Shown: one piece after another, positions 8,300 to 17,138 of the stretch | Layout: the number at the start of each line of letters is the position of its first letter | How positions within the stretch are numbered: position 1 is the stretch's first letter | Assembly: GCA_947167105.1 (NCBI GenBank) | Contig: CAMVGU010000017.1 | Span: 1 to 64,000 of the forward strand | DNA length: 64,000 nt | Direction of reading: 5' to 3' | Source of the DNA: an uncultured Selenomonas sp. | Lineage (GTDB): Bacteria > Bacillota > Negativicutes > Selenomonadales > Selenomonadaceae | Notes under the pieces: generated by a model | Database searches by the model: none | The model's input: only the letters and a program-made list of their open reading frames with translations | Told to the model about the DNA's origin: nothing | Position numbers and translations under genes: made by a program

Positions 8300-9118
8300 T
8301 TATTTAATTGCAGTCAATAAGCCTCTCTTATGCGTGCCAGCATCCGCCGCTCCGAAGTCACGGCAGTGTTCTATTCCCTGGGGGCTGATGGCCTCCCGGC
8401 CGTAACGGCGCTTGTCCTCCCCTACGGGGCAGGCGGCTATGCAGCGGCCGCAGGGATAGTGGAACTCTGCCTTGAGCTTCTGGTGGCAGAGAGCACATTT
8501 GTGTTTGTCCATGTCAGCCACGATCCTCCCCTCCACGGGTGTGAAGACCTGCATGGGGCAGGCCTTCACACAGACCTTGCAGCCCAGGCATATATCCTCC
8601 TTGAGCATCTTGTCCGGGGGCAGGTCAGCATCGGTGATGACGGACACCAGACGGATGCGGGAACCGTATTTCCTGGTCAGCAGGGTGTGATTCATGCCCA
8701 CGGTGCCCAGGCCCGCGTAGAGCCCTGCCAGCACCTGGGAAAAAGCCGCCTCTGGCCGTTTCACCAGAGCAGAAATGTCTCCGTAGCAATCCCTGGGGAA
8801 GAAATGGGCACGATATCCTTCTTCGTTCAAAAAGTTGGCTATGCGGTAAGCCGCATGATCCAGCAGGCGGTTGGTAGTATTGTATAATTCCGAATAGACT
8901 ACAGAAGGTGTGGTCTCAATCATTGAAGGAAAGAGCTGCATGCCCATGACGATGACATTGCGGCTCCAGGGCCAGATATTCTGGGGCCAGAAATCCGGAC
9001 TCTGATGGGGCTCCTGGCTCCAGCGTTCTACCGTGGCCACCCCCAGCATATTGATATCCATGGCTTTAGCCCGGCGCTTGATCTTATCTTTGAGTTTGGC
9101 TCTGTCCGTTTTCGGCAT
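8300..9118 (-). CDS. QueG-like double 4Fe-4S cobalamin-type reductase
   Basis: About 273 residues, related to the iron-sulfur part of epoxyqueuosine reductase (QueG) but without its C-terminal HEAT-like region. Two 4Fe-4S cluster motifs are seen: DICLGCKVCVKACPM and the run KCALC...PCGRCIAACPVG. QueG proteins bind cobalamin and pass electrons to it. Beside corrinoid methyltransferases, a role in reducing a corrinoid protein or in an unknown corrinoid reaction is plausible but inferred. The ATG at 9118 follows AAGGATAGCT. The gene has its own promoter-attenuator leader, shared with two other units in this island. Confidence 0.75.
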   Translation of the reverse strand: MPKTDRAKLKDKIKRRAKAMDINMLGVATVERWSQEPHQSPDFWPQNIWPWSRNVIVMGMQLFPSMIETTPSVVYSELYNTTNRLLDHAAYRIANFLNEEGYRAHFFPRDCYGDISALVKRPEAAFSQVLAGLYAGLGTVGMNHTLLTRKYGSRIRLVSVITDADLPPDKMLKEDICLGCKVCVKACPMQVFTPVEGRIVADMDKHKCALCHQKLKAEFHYPCGRCIAACPVGEDKRRYGREAISPQGIEHCRDFGAADAGTHKRGLLTAIK

Positions 9119-9148
9119 AGCTATCCTTCTTTCCCCTTCACATAATGC

Positions 9149-9256
9149 AAAAAAGAGGTTCTGCGCAGAATTGTCTCTGCACAAAACCTCTGGTCATCCA
9201 GTCAGTTTCTCTCTTGAAGATGACCTAATGTTACACTATTACACCCATCATGTCAA
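9149..9256 (-). promoter_or_regulatory. Shared promoter-attenuator leader, copy 1
   Basis: Minus-strand promoter: -35 TTGACA (9251-9256), 17-bp spacer, -10 TAACAT (9228-9233). The roughly 75-nt leader that follows contains AAACTGACTGGAT and ends in a terminator hairpin, 9154-9168 paired with 9177-9191 plus a T-run, about 30 bp before the QueG-like gene. Copies 2 (17139-17253) and 3 (19691-19801) share promoter, spacer, the ACTGACT box and the AGGTTTTGC hairpin arms. Confidence 0.8.
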
Positions 9257-9284
9257 TAGGTTTATTGTTAAATTACACTTTATT

Positions 9285-10307
9285 TCAACTGGCCTTCACA
9301 GTCCCCGTCATGACACTGATATTCTCCACGGGCGTCTTGGTAGAAAGTCCACAGGCAGGGCTGATGATGTCGATCTTGTTTTCCAGCAGCCGCTCCGTCA
9401 CCCGCTGTATGACCTCAGGCCCCTGCAGCTGGAGGGCAAAAGTGCTCACGTTGCCCATGACAGTACCGCCGCCACGCACTTCTTTGATATCCAGGAGGTT
9501 CACCATGGCATCGGTGCTGATGGCGTCAGCATGTATGCGGGCCAGGGGCTCCTTCACCGCCTCCAGGCGGCCGCAGATGTGGACTATGGCATGTGTGTCC
9601 ATACCGTGCACGGCATCCACCAGCTTGTTCAGATAGGGCACAGCGTAGTCATAGAACATCTTCGGCCCCAGGATTTCCCCGGTGGCCGTGGGATCAGCGA
9701 TGGTGATGACAGAAAAGCCGCTCTCTATAAGCACTCTGGCATATTCTATCAGGAACTCCGTCACATAATCCAGCACACCATGGGCATTTTCCTTGTCCTT
9801 CCTGAGTTCCTTGAGAAAAGTCATGGGGTCTACGATGGAAGCAGCCGTGGATACAGGCCCCGTAATACTGCCAATGAGGGGGATATCCGGCTGGCTGCGG
9901 CTCATTTCATAGCCTGCCCTGGCGATGGCCTCTATGCGGCCCTGCCGGGCCAGTTCCCTGGGATTCTTCTGCACTACCTCACGGCAATGGCTGTAGTATT
10001 CCCTGGCTATTTTCGGCTCGCAATCATGATTGCCAAAATCTATCTCGCTGCCAAGTATCTCGGCCTCCACAGTCATGCAGTAAGGAATGCCGAAATTCTC
10101 AAAGCCCGTGCGTTGCTGCACTGCAGAGGAGAGCCTGGCCATGGCTTCGGCGCTTTTGTGCACCTCCGGGAAGAAAAGACCGCACTCATCCATGACATCG
10201 GTAGTAGCGCTGTTCATCATGCCTCCCGGGCAGATAACCGGCGGCCTGTCCACCGGCTTGCCACTGAGCACCCTGTCCAGGCGTTCTTTAGGCGATATGT
10301 CACTCAT
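9285..10307 (-). CDS. UroD-fold corrinoid methyltransferase (MtaA/MtsA/CmuA family)
   Basis: 340 residues, related to uroporphyrinogen decarboxylase-fold methyltransferases that move methyl groups between a corrinoid protein and a thiol, or demethylate a substrate. The zinc-thiol site is visible as HICG and, further on, ISPACGLSTKTP. The N-terminal SPKERLDRVLSGKPVDRPP is the family start. The ATG follows GGAGGGGAGCCT. It is the last gene of the methyltransferase operon, 12 bp after a corrinoid-protein gene. Whether it acts on a methyl donor or an acceptor cannot be told from sequence. Confidence 0.85.
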   Translation of the reverse strand: MSDISPKERLDRVLSGKPVDRPPVICPGGMMNSATTDVMDECGLFFPEVHKSAEAMARLSSAVQQRTGFENFGIPYCMTVEAEILGSEIDFGNHDCEPKIAREYYSHCREVVQKNPRELARQGRIEAIARAGYEMSRSQPDIPLIGSITGPVSTAASIVDPMTFLKELRKDKENAHGVLDYVTEFLIEYARVLIESGFSVITIADPTATGEILGPKMFYDYAVPYLNKLVDAVHGMDTHAIVHICGRLEAVKEPLARIHADAISTDAMVNLLDIKEVRGGGTVMGNVSTFALQLQGPEVIQRVTERLLENKIDIISPACGLSTKTPVENISVMTGTVKAS

Positions 10308-10319
10308 AGGCTCCCCTCC

Positions 10320-10991
10320 TCACGCCGTCTTCCTGGCAATCTGGGATATCCCTACCAGTTCCTTGGCAATGCGGGCCGCCTCAGCAGCATTCACCGCATA
10401 GGCATCTGCATGGATCTTGTCGGCAAAGCTCTGGGAGATAGGACCGCCGCCGATGACCACCTTGAACTTTTCCCGCTGCTGCTTTTCCTCCAGCAAGTCA
10501 ATGACCTCCTTCATGGCGGGCATGGCAGTGGTCATAAGGGTGGAAAGGGCAATGATCTCTGCCCCGTTTTCCTCTGCCGCCTCCAGGAAAGCCTGGGGCT
10601 TGATATCCCGGCCCAAATCTATGACCTCAAAACCTGCACTTTCAAGCATGATCTTCACCAGATTCTTGCCGATATCGTGGGTATCCCCCTCCACCACGCC
10701 GATGACCACCGCATGGCGCTCCCGGCTCTCCTCCCTGACAATATGGGGCTTCAAGATCTCTATCCCCGCATACATGGCATCAGAGCAGAGCAGCAGTTCC
10801 GGGATGAAGTATTCCTCCTGCTCATACAGCTCCCCCACCTTATCCATGCCCCGGGCCAGCCCTTCCTCGATGGCCGCATAAGCATCATATTCTTCATCTA
10901 TCACCTGCCTGGCCAGCTCTGCTGCCAGGTCCTCATCCATATCCACCACCGCATCGAAAAGTCCCTGATGCAGTTCTTTCTCACTTGCCAT
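10320..10991 (-). CDS. Corrinoid methyl-carrier protein (MtmC/MtaC type)
   Basis: 223 residues. The N-terminal helical cap domain (about 1-90) is followed by a B12-binding Rossmann domain with the DxHxxG motif GDTHDIG (cobalt-ligating H105), ALSTLMT and VIGGGP. This is the methyl-carrying subunit of a three-component methyltransferase. The ATG at 10991 lies inside the end of the preceding UroD-fold gene (11-bp overlap) behind AGGAGGATCAAGGAT. It sits between two UroD-fold genes, suggesting one functional set. Confidence 0.9.
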   Translation of the reverse strand: MASEKELHQGLFDAVVDMDEDLAAELARQVIDEEYDAYAAIEEGLARGMDKVGELYEQEEYFIPELLLCSDAMYAGIEILKPHIVREESRERHAVVIGVVEGDTHDIGKNLVKIMLESAGFEVIDLGRDIKPQAFLEAAEENGAEIIALSTLMTTAMPAMKEVIDLLEEKQQREKFKVVIGGGPISQSFADKIHADAYAVNAAEAARIAKELVGISQIARKTA

Positions 10992-11904
10992 ATCCTTGAT
11001 CCTCCTCATCTTCCTGCCCCTGTCCGGGGTTTTCTGCCAGCTGCAGGCTGAAGATGCCGCCGTTCTGCAGGGGGCTGTATGAGCGCTGCACGCAGCCATG
11101 TCCAAGAAAGCGCAGCCCTGGCTTTTTGATAATCTCCACCAGTGCCTCACCGTAGGTCAGGGAAGTCGGCAGGAAGGCAATCTTGGTGGAGGTACAGAAA
11201 CCAGCCTTCTCAAATCCCACGGAAGTCACATTGCAAAGATGGATGGCCACCCTGTGAGTGGCTGCGGCCATTTCCTGCAAAGCCTCCCATGAAACCCTGC
11301 CACAAAGCTGTCGATAGATCTTGGGGGAAACCAGGCTGCTGGCCACCGTGGGGTCAGCGTAGGAAAGCAGGCTCACCCCGTGCCTTTCCGCTTCCCTGGC
11401 ATACCTTGCCAGCTCCCGGCTGATGCTGCCGCAAATCTGCCGCAGTTTGCCAGGATTGCGATAAAGCCCCTTGTAGATTTCCTTGGAGGAAATGAGCTGT
11501 CCCAGCACCGTGAAGGGGCCCTCGATATTAAGCATGGTGTATTCCCCCTGGGTCTGCAGCATATCCGCTGCCCTAAGCACCTGGAAAAGACGTCCCTGAT
11601 CAAAGTCCAGGGGAGGTAGTTCTCCAATGTCTTCCAGGCGCTCATAGCGAAAACTGGTGACCGCTGGTACACCGTAGAGGGAATTCAGCGACACCTCCGC
11701 CCCGAAGGCCTCAGCCTCGATGGTGACACAAAAAGGCAGTTTCACCCAGACATCCCGGTTCAGCCTCTTCACCTCCAAAGCCGCCTTCACCATGTCTTCC
11801 GCTGTGCTGAAGACTGAAGCATACCTTGCTCCCGCATTCCTGCAGAGGTCTTCGGTGATAGGCCGCTCCGGCTCCCCCAGGCAGGGGAAATCTTCCTCCC
11901 TCAT
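10981..11904 (-). CDS. Short UroD-fold corrinoid methyltransferase
   Basis: 307 residues, a divergent member of the MtaA/UroD-fold family. It lacks the usual N-terminal TxRERLLA...DRxP segment, so the first barrel strand may be missing or replaced. Zinc ligands appear conserved as AIHLCN and, near the C-terminus, FLGHGCVQRS. The C-terminal tail is unusually acidic. The ATG has AAAGGAGG 6 bp upstream. Its coupling to the following corrinoid gene suggests they act as partners. The motif differences from the other two UroD-fold proteins suggest a different substrate. Confidence 0.78.
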   Translation of the reverse strand: MREEDFPCLGEPERPITEDLCRNAGARYASVFSTAEDMVKAALEVKRLNRDVWVKLPFCVTIEAEAFGAEVSLNSLYGVPAVTSFRYERLEDIGELPPLDFDQGRLFQVLRAADMLQTQGEYTMLNIEGPFTVLGQLISSKEIYKGLYRNPGKLRQICGSISRELARYAREAERHGVSLLSYADPTVASSLVSPKIYRQLCGRVSWEALQEMAAATHRVAIHLCNVTSVGFEKAGFCTSTKIAFLPTSLTYGEALVEIIKKPGLRFLGHGCVQRSYSPLQNGGIFSLQLAENPGQGQEDEEDQGYGK

Positions 11905-11940
11905 AGGCTTCCTCCTTTACCGCAAAGTTCACTTTTCCCA

Positions 11941-13881
11941 TTATCCCAGATGGGGGAACTCATCCTTGGCATGTGGTATAGAAAGGGCTTCCATAAAGCG
12001 GGCCTGAAAATCAGGCTCTACTGCTGTCTCCACGAACTCCACCTGCCTGGCCACCCTGGCTGCCTCACGGCGCTTCTCTACGTCCAGCAGGGCCAGCCTG
12101 GCTCCATCGCCTGCGGCATTGCCCACAGCCTTGACCTTCTCCGGGTCGCAGTCCGGGAACAGCCCCAGGGCCATGGCGCTTCGCTTGTTGATATAGCTGC
12201 CAAAGGCTCCTGCCAGGATGACTTCATCCACATGGTCGCAGCCGTATTTTTCCATCAGGTATCTGGCCCCCACATAGATAGCCCCCTTGGCCAGCTGCAC
12301 TGCCCTTATATCCCCCTGGGTGATGACGATATCCTTGTGGATGGCAGTTTCCTCGGCCCAGGCCAGCACATACTGGAGCTTGCCTGACTCATCCTTCCTG
12401 ACCCTGGGAGTCTCCAGACGGCCGTTGATGCGTCCTGCCTTGGAAATGATGCCCGCCCTATGAAGCTCTGCCACCACATCTATGATGCCGGAGCCGCAGA
12501 TGCCCTGGGCGCCCGTCACCTTCAACTCAGGATACCATTTATCCTCACCTATGACTTTGTAGCGCGGCTCCTTGGTTTCCGGGTCTATCTCCACCCGTTC
12601 AATGGCCCCCGGCGCCGCTCTCATGCCGAAAGCAATCTGGGCTCCTTCCAGAGCAGGCCCCGTAGCGCAGGAGGTAGAAAGAAGCCTGTCCTTGTTGCCC
12701 AGGTCGATTTCCCCGTTGGTGCCAATATCTATGATTAGCTTGATGCTGTTGCTTCGGTATGGTTCTTCCGCTATAAGCACCGCCACGTTGTCCGGGCCCA
12801 CAAACCCTGCCTCTACAGGCAGGGAATGGATATTGCCCGCAGGATTTATCTTCACCCCCAAATCCCTGGCCTTGATATCCAGAGGAACGCTTACGGCCGG
12901 CACGAAGGGAGAGCGCCCCATGTGCTTCGGTTCCAGCCCCAGGGTGAAATGGTGCATGGCGGTATTGTAGACCAGCACAATCTCATCCACCTCCAGGGCC
13001 TCACGGCCAATCTTCGCCGTCATTTCCTCCGCCAGCACGCTGATGGCTTCCAGCATGGCCTGCTGGAGTTTTTCCCTGCCCTCCTCTTCGGTCATGGCAT
13101 AGGAAATGCGAGCCAGCACATCCTCCCCGTAGCCTATCTGGGGATTCATGCGGGAAGCCTTGCCCAGCAGCTCTCCAGTAGTCAGGTCGCAGAGGAAGGC
13201 TGCCAGCGTGGTGGTGCCCACATCAATGGCAATCCCCAGGCTATGAGAGACCTCTGCCCCAGGCACCACGCGGATTATTTCCCTGCCCTGCCAAAGGGTG
13301 ACAGTCACCTGCCACTCTTCTTTGCGCAAGAGGAGTGGCAGATCCCGCAGCACCGTGTAATCAACAATCAGATCTTTCAGCCCATATCTTTCCTCCAAAG
13401 CCTCAAGCAGCCGCTGCCGGTCATCCCTGGCATCTGACAGGCTGGCTGGAGGCAGGACAAGGCTGTACTGCTTCACCGCAGGAGCAAGCCTGTAGGAGCG
13501 CTCCCTGCCCTGCTCCAGGATGACCTGTTTGGCAGTGCGGCTTTCCTCCGGCACAGTCACCACCAGGCTCTCCCTGACCTGCGCCAAACAGGCCAGACGG
13601 TAACCCCGGGCCAGTTCCTCCGGACTGAGGAATTTTTCCTCCACGGCGGAAAGGCCTGATACATGAGCCTTGCTGGAAACAAGACCAAGCTTTTCAAAAC
13701 GTCCTTCCTCTATGATAACGCGGCATTTGCCGCAGACTCCCTTGCCGCCGCAGACGGCTTCGATGCCCACCCCCATACCCTGGGCCGCCGCTAAGATAGT
13801 GGTCCCCGCAGGAACCCTGCCCCGGCGCCCCGAGGGCTGGAAGACGATTTCCACATCCTTCTCCATGATTTCCAACCCCAT
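11941..13881 (-). CDS. RACo-type ATP-dependent corrinoid activator
   Basis: 646 residues: an N-terminal 2Fe-2S ferredoxin domain with AVCGGKGVCGKC and a later Cys in RLACLAQ, a linker, then an ASKHA ATPase domain (GIAIDVGTTTLAAFL, LIIDIGTNGEI, AGAFGSYINK). This is the architecture of the reductive activators that return inactive Co(II) corrinoid proteins to Co(I). It follows the MtmB-like gene by about 15 bp, and one copy probably serves both corrinoid proteins. The start is uncertain: ATG 13881 (MGLEIME) has only a weak ribosome binding site, and ATG 13866 is an alternative. Confidence 0.92.
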   Translation of the reverse strand: MGLEIMEKDVEIVFQPSGRRGRVPAGTTILAAAQGMGVGIEAVCGGKGVCGKCRVIIEEGRFEKLGLVSSKAHVSGLSAVEEKFLSPEELARGYRLACLAQVRESLVVTVPEESRTAKQVILEQGRERSYRLAPAVKQYSLVLPPASLSDARDDRQRLLEALEERYGLKDLIVDYTVLRDLPLLLRKEEWQVTVTLWQGREIIRVVPGAEVSHSLGIAIDVGTTTLAAFLCDLTTGELLGKASRMNPQIGYGEDVLARISYAMTEEEGREKLQQAMLEAISVLAEEMTAKIGREALEVDEIVLVYNTAMHHFTLGLEPKHMGRSPFVPAVSVPLDIKARDLGVKINPAGNIHSLPVEAGFVGPDNVAVLIAEEPYRSNSIKLIIDIGTNGEIDLGNKDRLLSTSCATGPALEGAQIAFGMRAAPGAIERVEIDPETKEPRYKVIGEDKWYPELKVTGAQGICGSGIIDVVAELHRAGIISKAGRINGRLETPRVRKDESGKLQYVLAWAEETAIHKDIVITQGDIRAVQLAKGAIYVGARYLMEKYGCDHVDEVILAGAFGSYINKRSAMALGLFPDCDPEKVKAVGNAAGDGARLALLDVEKRREAARVARQVEFVETAVEPDFQARFMEALSIPHAKDEFPHLG

Positions 13882-13896
13882 TTTACCAACAGTTGC

Positions 13897-15309
13897 TTAT
13901 TTGACGGGCAAGCCCATCTCCCTGAGCTCGGCCTTGACCTTGTTGTAGATAGCCAGATACTCGGGCTTCGGCTGCACAGTCTTCAGATCATAGGCAGTGC
14001 GGAAATCGCCGCCAATGGTGTGCAGGGTGCGGTTGTCAATCAGCGGCTGGTACTTCGGCAGGATCTTGTTCACCAGTTCGTTGGCCTGAACGCGGGTGAG
14101 CCGCGCCTGACCCACGGCCTTGCCTACTTCTGCAGCAAAGCGGGCCCCCAGGCCGCCAGCCTGGTCAAGACCAGCGCTCTGATGACCGGTGCCCCCTGCT
14201 ACCAGGAAGCCCAGGGTGGCACTGCCGATAGCTCCTGCCGCCGTTTCCCAGAAATACTCCTCGCTGTTGATGCCGGCAGTCATCTGCCAGGCGGCACCAA
14301 CCAGCGCCGGGAAGTGGGTATGCTTGCTGAAAGCCGCTCCGCCGTAATTAGCCACATAAAGGGCATACTTGCTGGAATTGCTGAAATATAGAGCATCTGT
14401 AGGCCAAGTGCCCAGCAGAGTAGGCTCATAGAGCATGACATAGGCCAAAAGGTCAGCCACGCCATTTACAGCGGCCGTGGCAGGTCCTCCGGCGGCACCA
14501 CCGATATAGGCCTGCAAGATACCCCAGATATTGGCGCCATAGGAGTGCCAGAAGTAGGCACGGCTCATCTGGTCATAGTCGGTCTTGAGCTGGGGCATGA
14601 TGTAGACATGGCGCACATCGCCCTTCTTCACGCCCCAAAGAGGATTGGCCGCAGCCATCTCTGCCTGGAGGTTTACCGGAGTGGAACCGCCATCAGGAAG
14701 TCCCGGACGACCCACCCGCCTTTTTATATCATTGACCACAGCCACGTGCTGCTGCTCGGCCATCATTTCGAAGGGAGAACCCGGCTTGATGGGTATCCCG
14801 TTGATTTCAGTCTTGACACCCTGGAAGTGCACATAATCAATCAGAGGTTCCTGGGCATAGGACAGGGCGATCTTCTCGTAAAGGTCGTCGGAAATGGGGC
14901 CCAGGATACGACCCATGGTACCCACCGGCGTGGGACCGTGGTCGTAATCCTCAAAATCCCTGTGACCGATGGTGATGGCATCCTGCCCCTCCCCCAGGGT
15001 GACAGTGCGGGGCAGATTCTCAAGCGCAGCATCTATTTCTTCTTCGCTGAAAAGTATGCGGCGCTCAGTGGATACATTCAGTATGCCCACATCCAGCAGC
15101 AGCTCCTTGCCTGCCTGCCAGATGGCATCCAGCTCGTCATCATCGGTGGGGACTACTTTCCCCTCGGCATATTCGATGCCATATTTCTTGGTGAGTTCCT
15201 TCAGCCTTGGCCAGTAGACCTTGGTGTCGAACTCCTTCTGGAAGGTGATGGGGCCGGTTTCCCCGCGTCCCCAGTACTCGATGAATTTTCCTTTGGAACC
15301 ATGGCTCAT
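13897..15309 (-). CDS. MtmB-family methyltransferase lacking pyrrolysine
   Basis: 470 residues, alignable over most of its length with monomethylamine methyltransferase MtmB as I remember it: KKYGIEYAEGKVVPTDDDEL near residue 41, LGPISDDLYEKIALSYA near 136, GRPGLPDGG at 200-208, and YDLKTVQPKPEYLAIY near 440. In archaeal MtmB the GRPGMG motif is followed by the UAG-coded pyrrolysine. Here that position is Asp206, a normal GAT codon (14692-14694), and the frame has no internal stop. MtmB demethylates methylamine onto a corrinoid protein, and a corrinoid gene lies just upstream. The true substrate is unknown. The ATG follows GGAGGAAATGAT. Confidence 0.85.
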   Translation of the reverse strand: MSHGSKGKFIEYWGRGETGPITFQKEFDTKVYWPRLKELTKKYGIEYAEGKVVPTDDDELDAIWQAGKELLLDVGILNVSTERRILFSEEEIDAALENLPRTVTLGEGQDAITIGHRDFEDYDHGPTPVGTMGRILGPISDDLYEKIALSYAQEPLIDYVHFQGVKTEINGIPIKPGSPFEMMAEQQHVAVVNDIKRRVGRPGLPDGGSTPVNLQAEMAAANPLWGVKKGDVRHVYIMPQLKTDYDQMSRAYFWHSYGANIWGILQAYIGGAAGGPATAAVNGVADLLAYVMLYEPTLLGTWPTDALYFSNSSKYALYVANYGGAAFSKHTHFPALVGAAWQMTAGINSEEYFWETAAGAIGSATLGFLVAGGTGHQSAGLDQAGGLGARFAAEVGKAVGQARLTRVQANELVNKILPKYQPLIDNRTLHTIGGDFRTAYDLKTVQPKPEYLAIYNKVKAELREMGLPVK

Positions 15310-15373
15310 ATCATTTCCTCCGTTCTTTCATGCACTGGTGCTCTTGCACTCGTATCGTCTATCTCGCACTTCC

Positions 15374-16024
15374 TCACGCCACATGCAGAAGCCGCTTGGC
15401 CAGGTTCACGGTGGCAATGGCATCCTGGCCGTAGCCATCAGCTGCAATCTGGTCTGCCCACTCCTGGGTGACCACGCCGCCTCCTACCAGCACGATGAAC
15501 TGGTCACGGACACCCTTGGCTTCCAAAAAGTCGATGAGGTCCTTCTGCACCGGGCGGGTAGTGGACATGAGAGAAGCTGCGGCGATAACCTTGGCCCCCA
15601 GCCTCTTGGCCTCCTCCAGGAAGCGGGAGGGCGCTACATCCACCCCCAGGTCGTAAACCTCAAAGCCTGCGGTAGCCAGGAAGGTGGCCACCATGTCCTT
15701 GCCCACCTGGTGTATATCCCCCTGCACAGTGCCGATGACGATGGGGATGGCTTTCTTGCCCTCGGTGTTTTTCTTCTTGATTTCCGGCTCCAGCACGCTC
15801 AGAGCGTTCTTGAAGGCATCGGAAGCCAGCATGATCTCAGGCAGGAACACCTCCATGCGCTCGAACTTCACTCCCAGCTCATTGAGACCATCTGCCAACA
15901 CACCCACGGCTTCTACCGGGTCAATGCCTGCGGCCAGGGATTCCCTGGCCAGTTCCAGAGCTGCGTCTTCATCAAAATCCAATATGGACTGCTTCAAGTC
16001 CTTAAGAATATCCTTGTCAGCCAT
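15374..16024 (-). CDS. Corrinoid methyl-carrier protein
   Basis: 216 residues with the two-domain form of MtmC/MttC-type proteins: a helical cap, then a B12 domain with GDIHQVG (H105), AASLMST and VGGGVV. It lies directly before the MtmB-like gene and after a UroD-fold gene, so it is the likely methyl acceptor for the MtmB-like protein. ATG 16024 is preferred over ATG 16030 because AGAGGG is then 7 bp away. It is clearly diverged from the second corrinoid protein of the operon. Confidence 0.9.
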   Translation of the reverse strand: MADKDILKDLKQSILDFDEDAALELARESLAAGIDPVEAVGVLADGLNELGVKFERMEVFLPEIMLASDAFKNALSVLEPEIKKKNTEGKKAIPIVIGTVQGDIHQVGKDMVATFLATAGFEVYDLGVDVAPSRFLEEAKRLGAKVIAAASLMSTTRPVQKDLIDFLEAKGVRDQFIVLVGGGVVTQEWADQIAADGYGQDAIATVNLAKRLLHVA

Positions 16025-16042
16025 TTTCATTCCCTCTCTTCC

Positions 16043-17074
16043 TCAGTTGACAGGCTGCAGCCTCAGGGCAGCCTCTGTCATTTCCAGCAGATTTTCCACG
16101 GGGGTATCCGGGGCTACAGCACAGTCAGGAGAAATACCGTCTACGCCGGCCTCCGCCGAAGCCTGCACCGCCTTTGCCACATCCTCCCTTGTTCCTTCCA
16201 ACAAAGCATTGATGGGATGCACCGCTCCGAATATGGGGGTACTTATGCCCTGCTGGCGGAATTTCTCCTTCACGGCAGCTACGTCCACAGCAGATTCCAC
16301 GCTGATGGCCGAAGCTCCCGTGGCAGCCACATCTTCCATGACCTGGTCCAGCTTTCCGCAAATGTGTATGATCATTGGCACCTGTCCGCCAATGGACTCG
16401 ATGAGCTTTTTTTCGTAGGGAGCAGCCATCTCCCGATAAGTCTTGGGGCTGATCATGTCCAGAGAGGCCATCATATCCTCGATGACAATAGCCTCCGCGC
16501 CAGCCTCGATGATGGCCTGGGCGTATTCCTCTGCGGTTTTCTCCGCTGCCTCAAAATAAGGAATCAGCGCCCCGGGCTTCCTGAGACTGGCCTTCAGCAA
16601 GGCTGACACTCCCAGAATATTAGCGGCCACACTGAAAGGCCCCACCAGGCTGCCCATGACCAGGGTATCCTTTCCCACTCTTTCTTTGAGGCGGCGAATG
16701 GCCTCCAGCACAGCAGGAATCCTGCCCCGCCCCGTGAAGTTGTCGGGGATTGCCGGTTCCTCACCCAGGACAAATGCTGGTTTTTCAATACTGGGCAGGT
16801 GTGTCCTGCCCCCATCCTTGATGGCGGAGCCATAGATTTCCGCCTCTACAGTCTGACAATAAGGCACCCTCACCGCATCCAGGTGTAGCACTTCCGCTCC
16901 CCCTGCAGAAAGGTTGGCCATCTGCGCTCCGTCATAGTGAGCCTCCGGCCAGTATGAGCCGGTCTTTTCCATCAGCCCGTAGGTGACATACTGGCAGACG
17001 CTGAGGACAGGCAGCCTGTCCGCTTTCCTGCCCTCCAGGCAGGCCAGCAGTCTTTCTCTTCCGGTCATTCCCAT
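16043..17074 (-). CDS. UroD-fold corrinoid methyltransferase (MtaA/MtbA-like)
   Basis: 343 residues. The zinc-thiol site is seen as IIHICGKLD and ISPDCAVAPDTP. The family-typical start MTGRERLLACLEGRKADRLP is intact. It is the first gene of the operon behind leader copy 2. Such proteins usually transfer the methyl group from the corrinoid protein to a thiol acceptor (coenzyme M in methanogens). Here homocysteine or another thiol is a guess. Start ATG 17074 is chosen because AAAGGAGGT directly abuts ATG 17083 but is 9 bp from 17074. Confidence 0.85.
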   Translation of the reverse strand: MGMTGRERLLACLEGRKADRLPVLSVCQYVTYGLMEKTGSYWPEAHYDGAQMANLSAGGAEVLHLDAVRVPYCQTVEAEIYGSAIKDGGRTHLPSIEKPAFVLGEEPAIPDNFTGRGRIPAVLEAIRRLKERVGKDTLVMGSLVGPFSVAANILGVSALLKASLRKPGALIPYFEAAEKTAEEYAQAIIEAGAEAIVIEDMMASLDMISPKTYREMAAPYEKKLIESIGGQVPMIIHICGKLDQVMEDVAATGASAISVESAVDVAAVKEKFRQQGISTPIFGAVHPINALLEGTREDVAKAVQASAEAGVDGISPDCAVAPDTPVENLLEMTEAALRLQPVN

Positions 17075-17138
17075 CTGGGACATACCTCCTTTGCACTTAC
17101 AATCTCCCTCTTCGATCTCTGCTCCCCCCTTTCACGCC

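Noticed and set aside
9149..9256. A cobalamin or SAM riboswitch in the shared leader
   Set aside because: The leader is only about 75 nt and lacks the B12-box and the known SAM-riboswitch core sequences. It is called an attenuator of unknown signal instead.
9033..11051. A 672-codon open frame on the plus strand opposite the methyltransferase genes
   Set aside because: The minus-strand genes have clear families and ribosome binding sites. The opposite frame has none and is low-complexity, as expected of an antisense shadow in G+C-rich DNA.
14692..14694. A pyrrolysine (amber) codon in the MtmB-like gene
   Set aside because: The codon at the Pyl position is GAT (Asp), and the whole gene is one uninterrupted frame.
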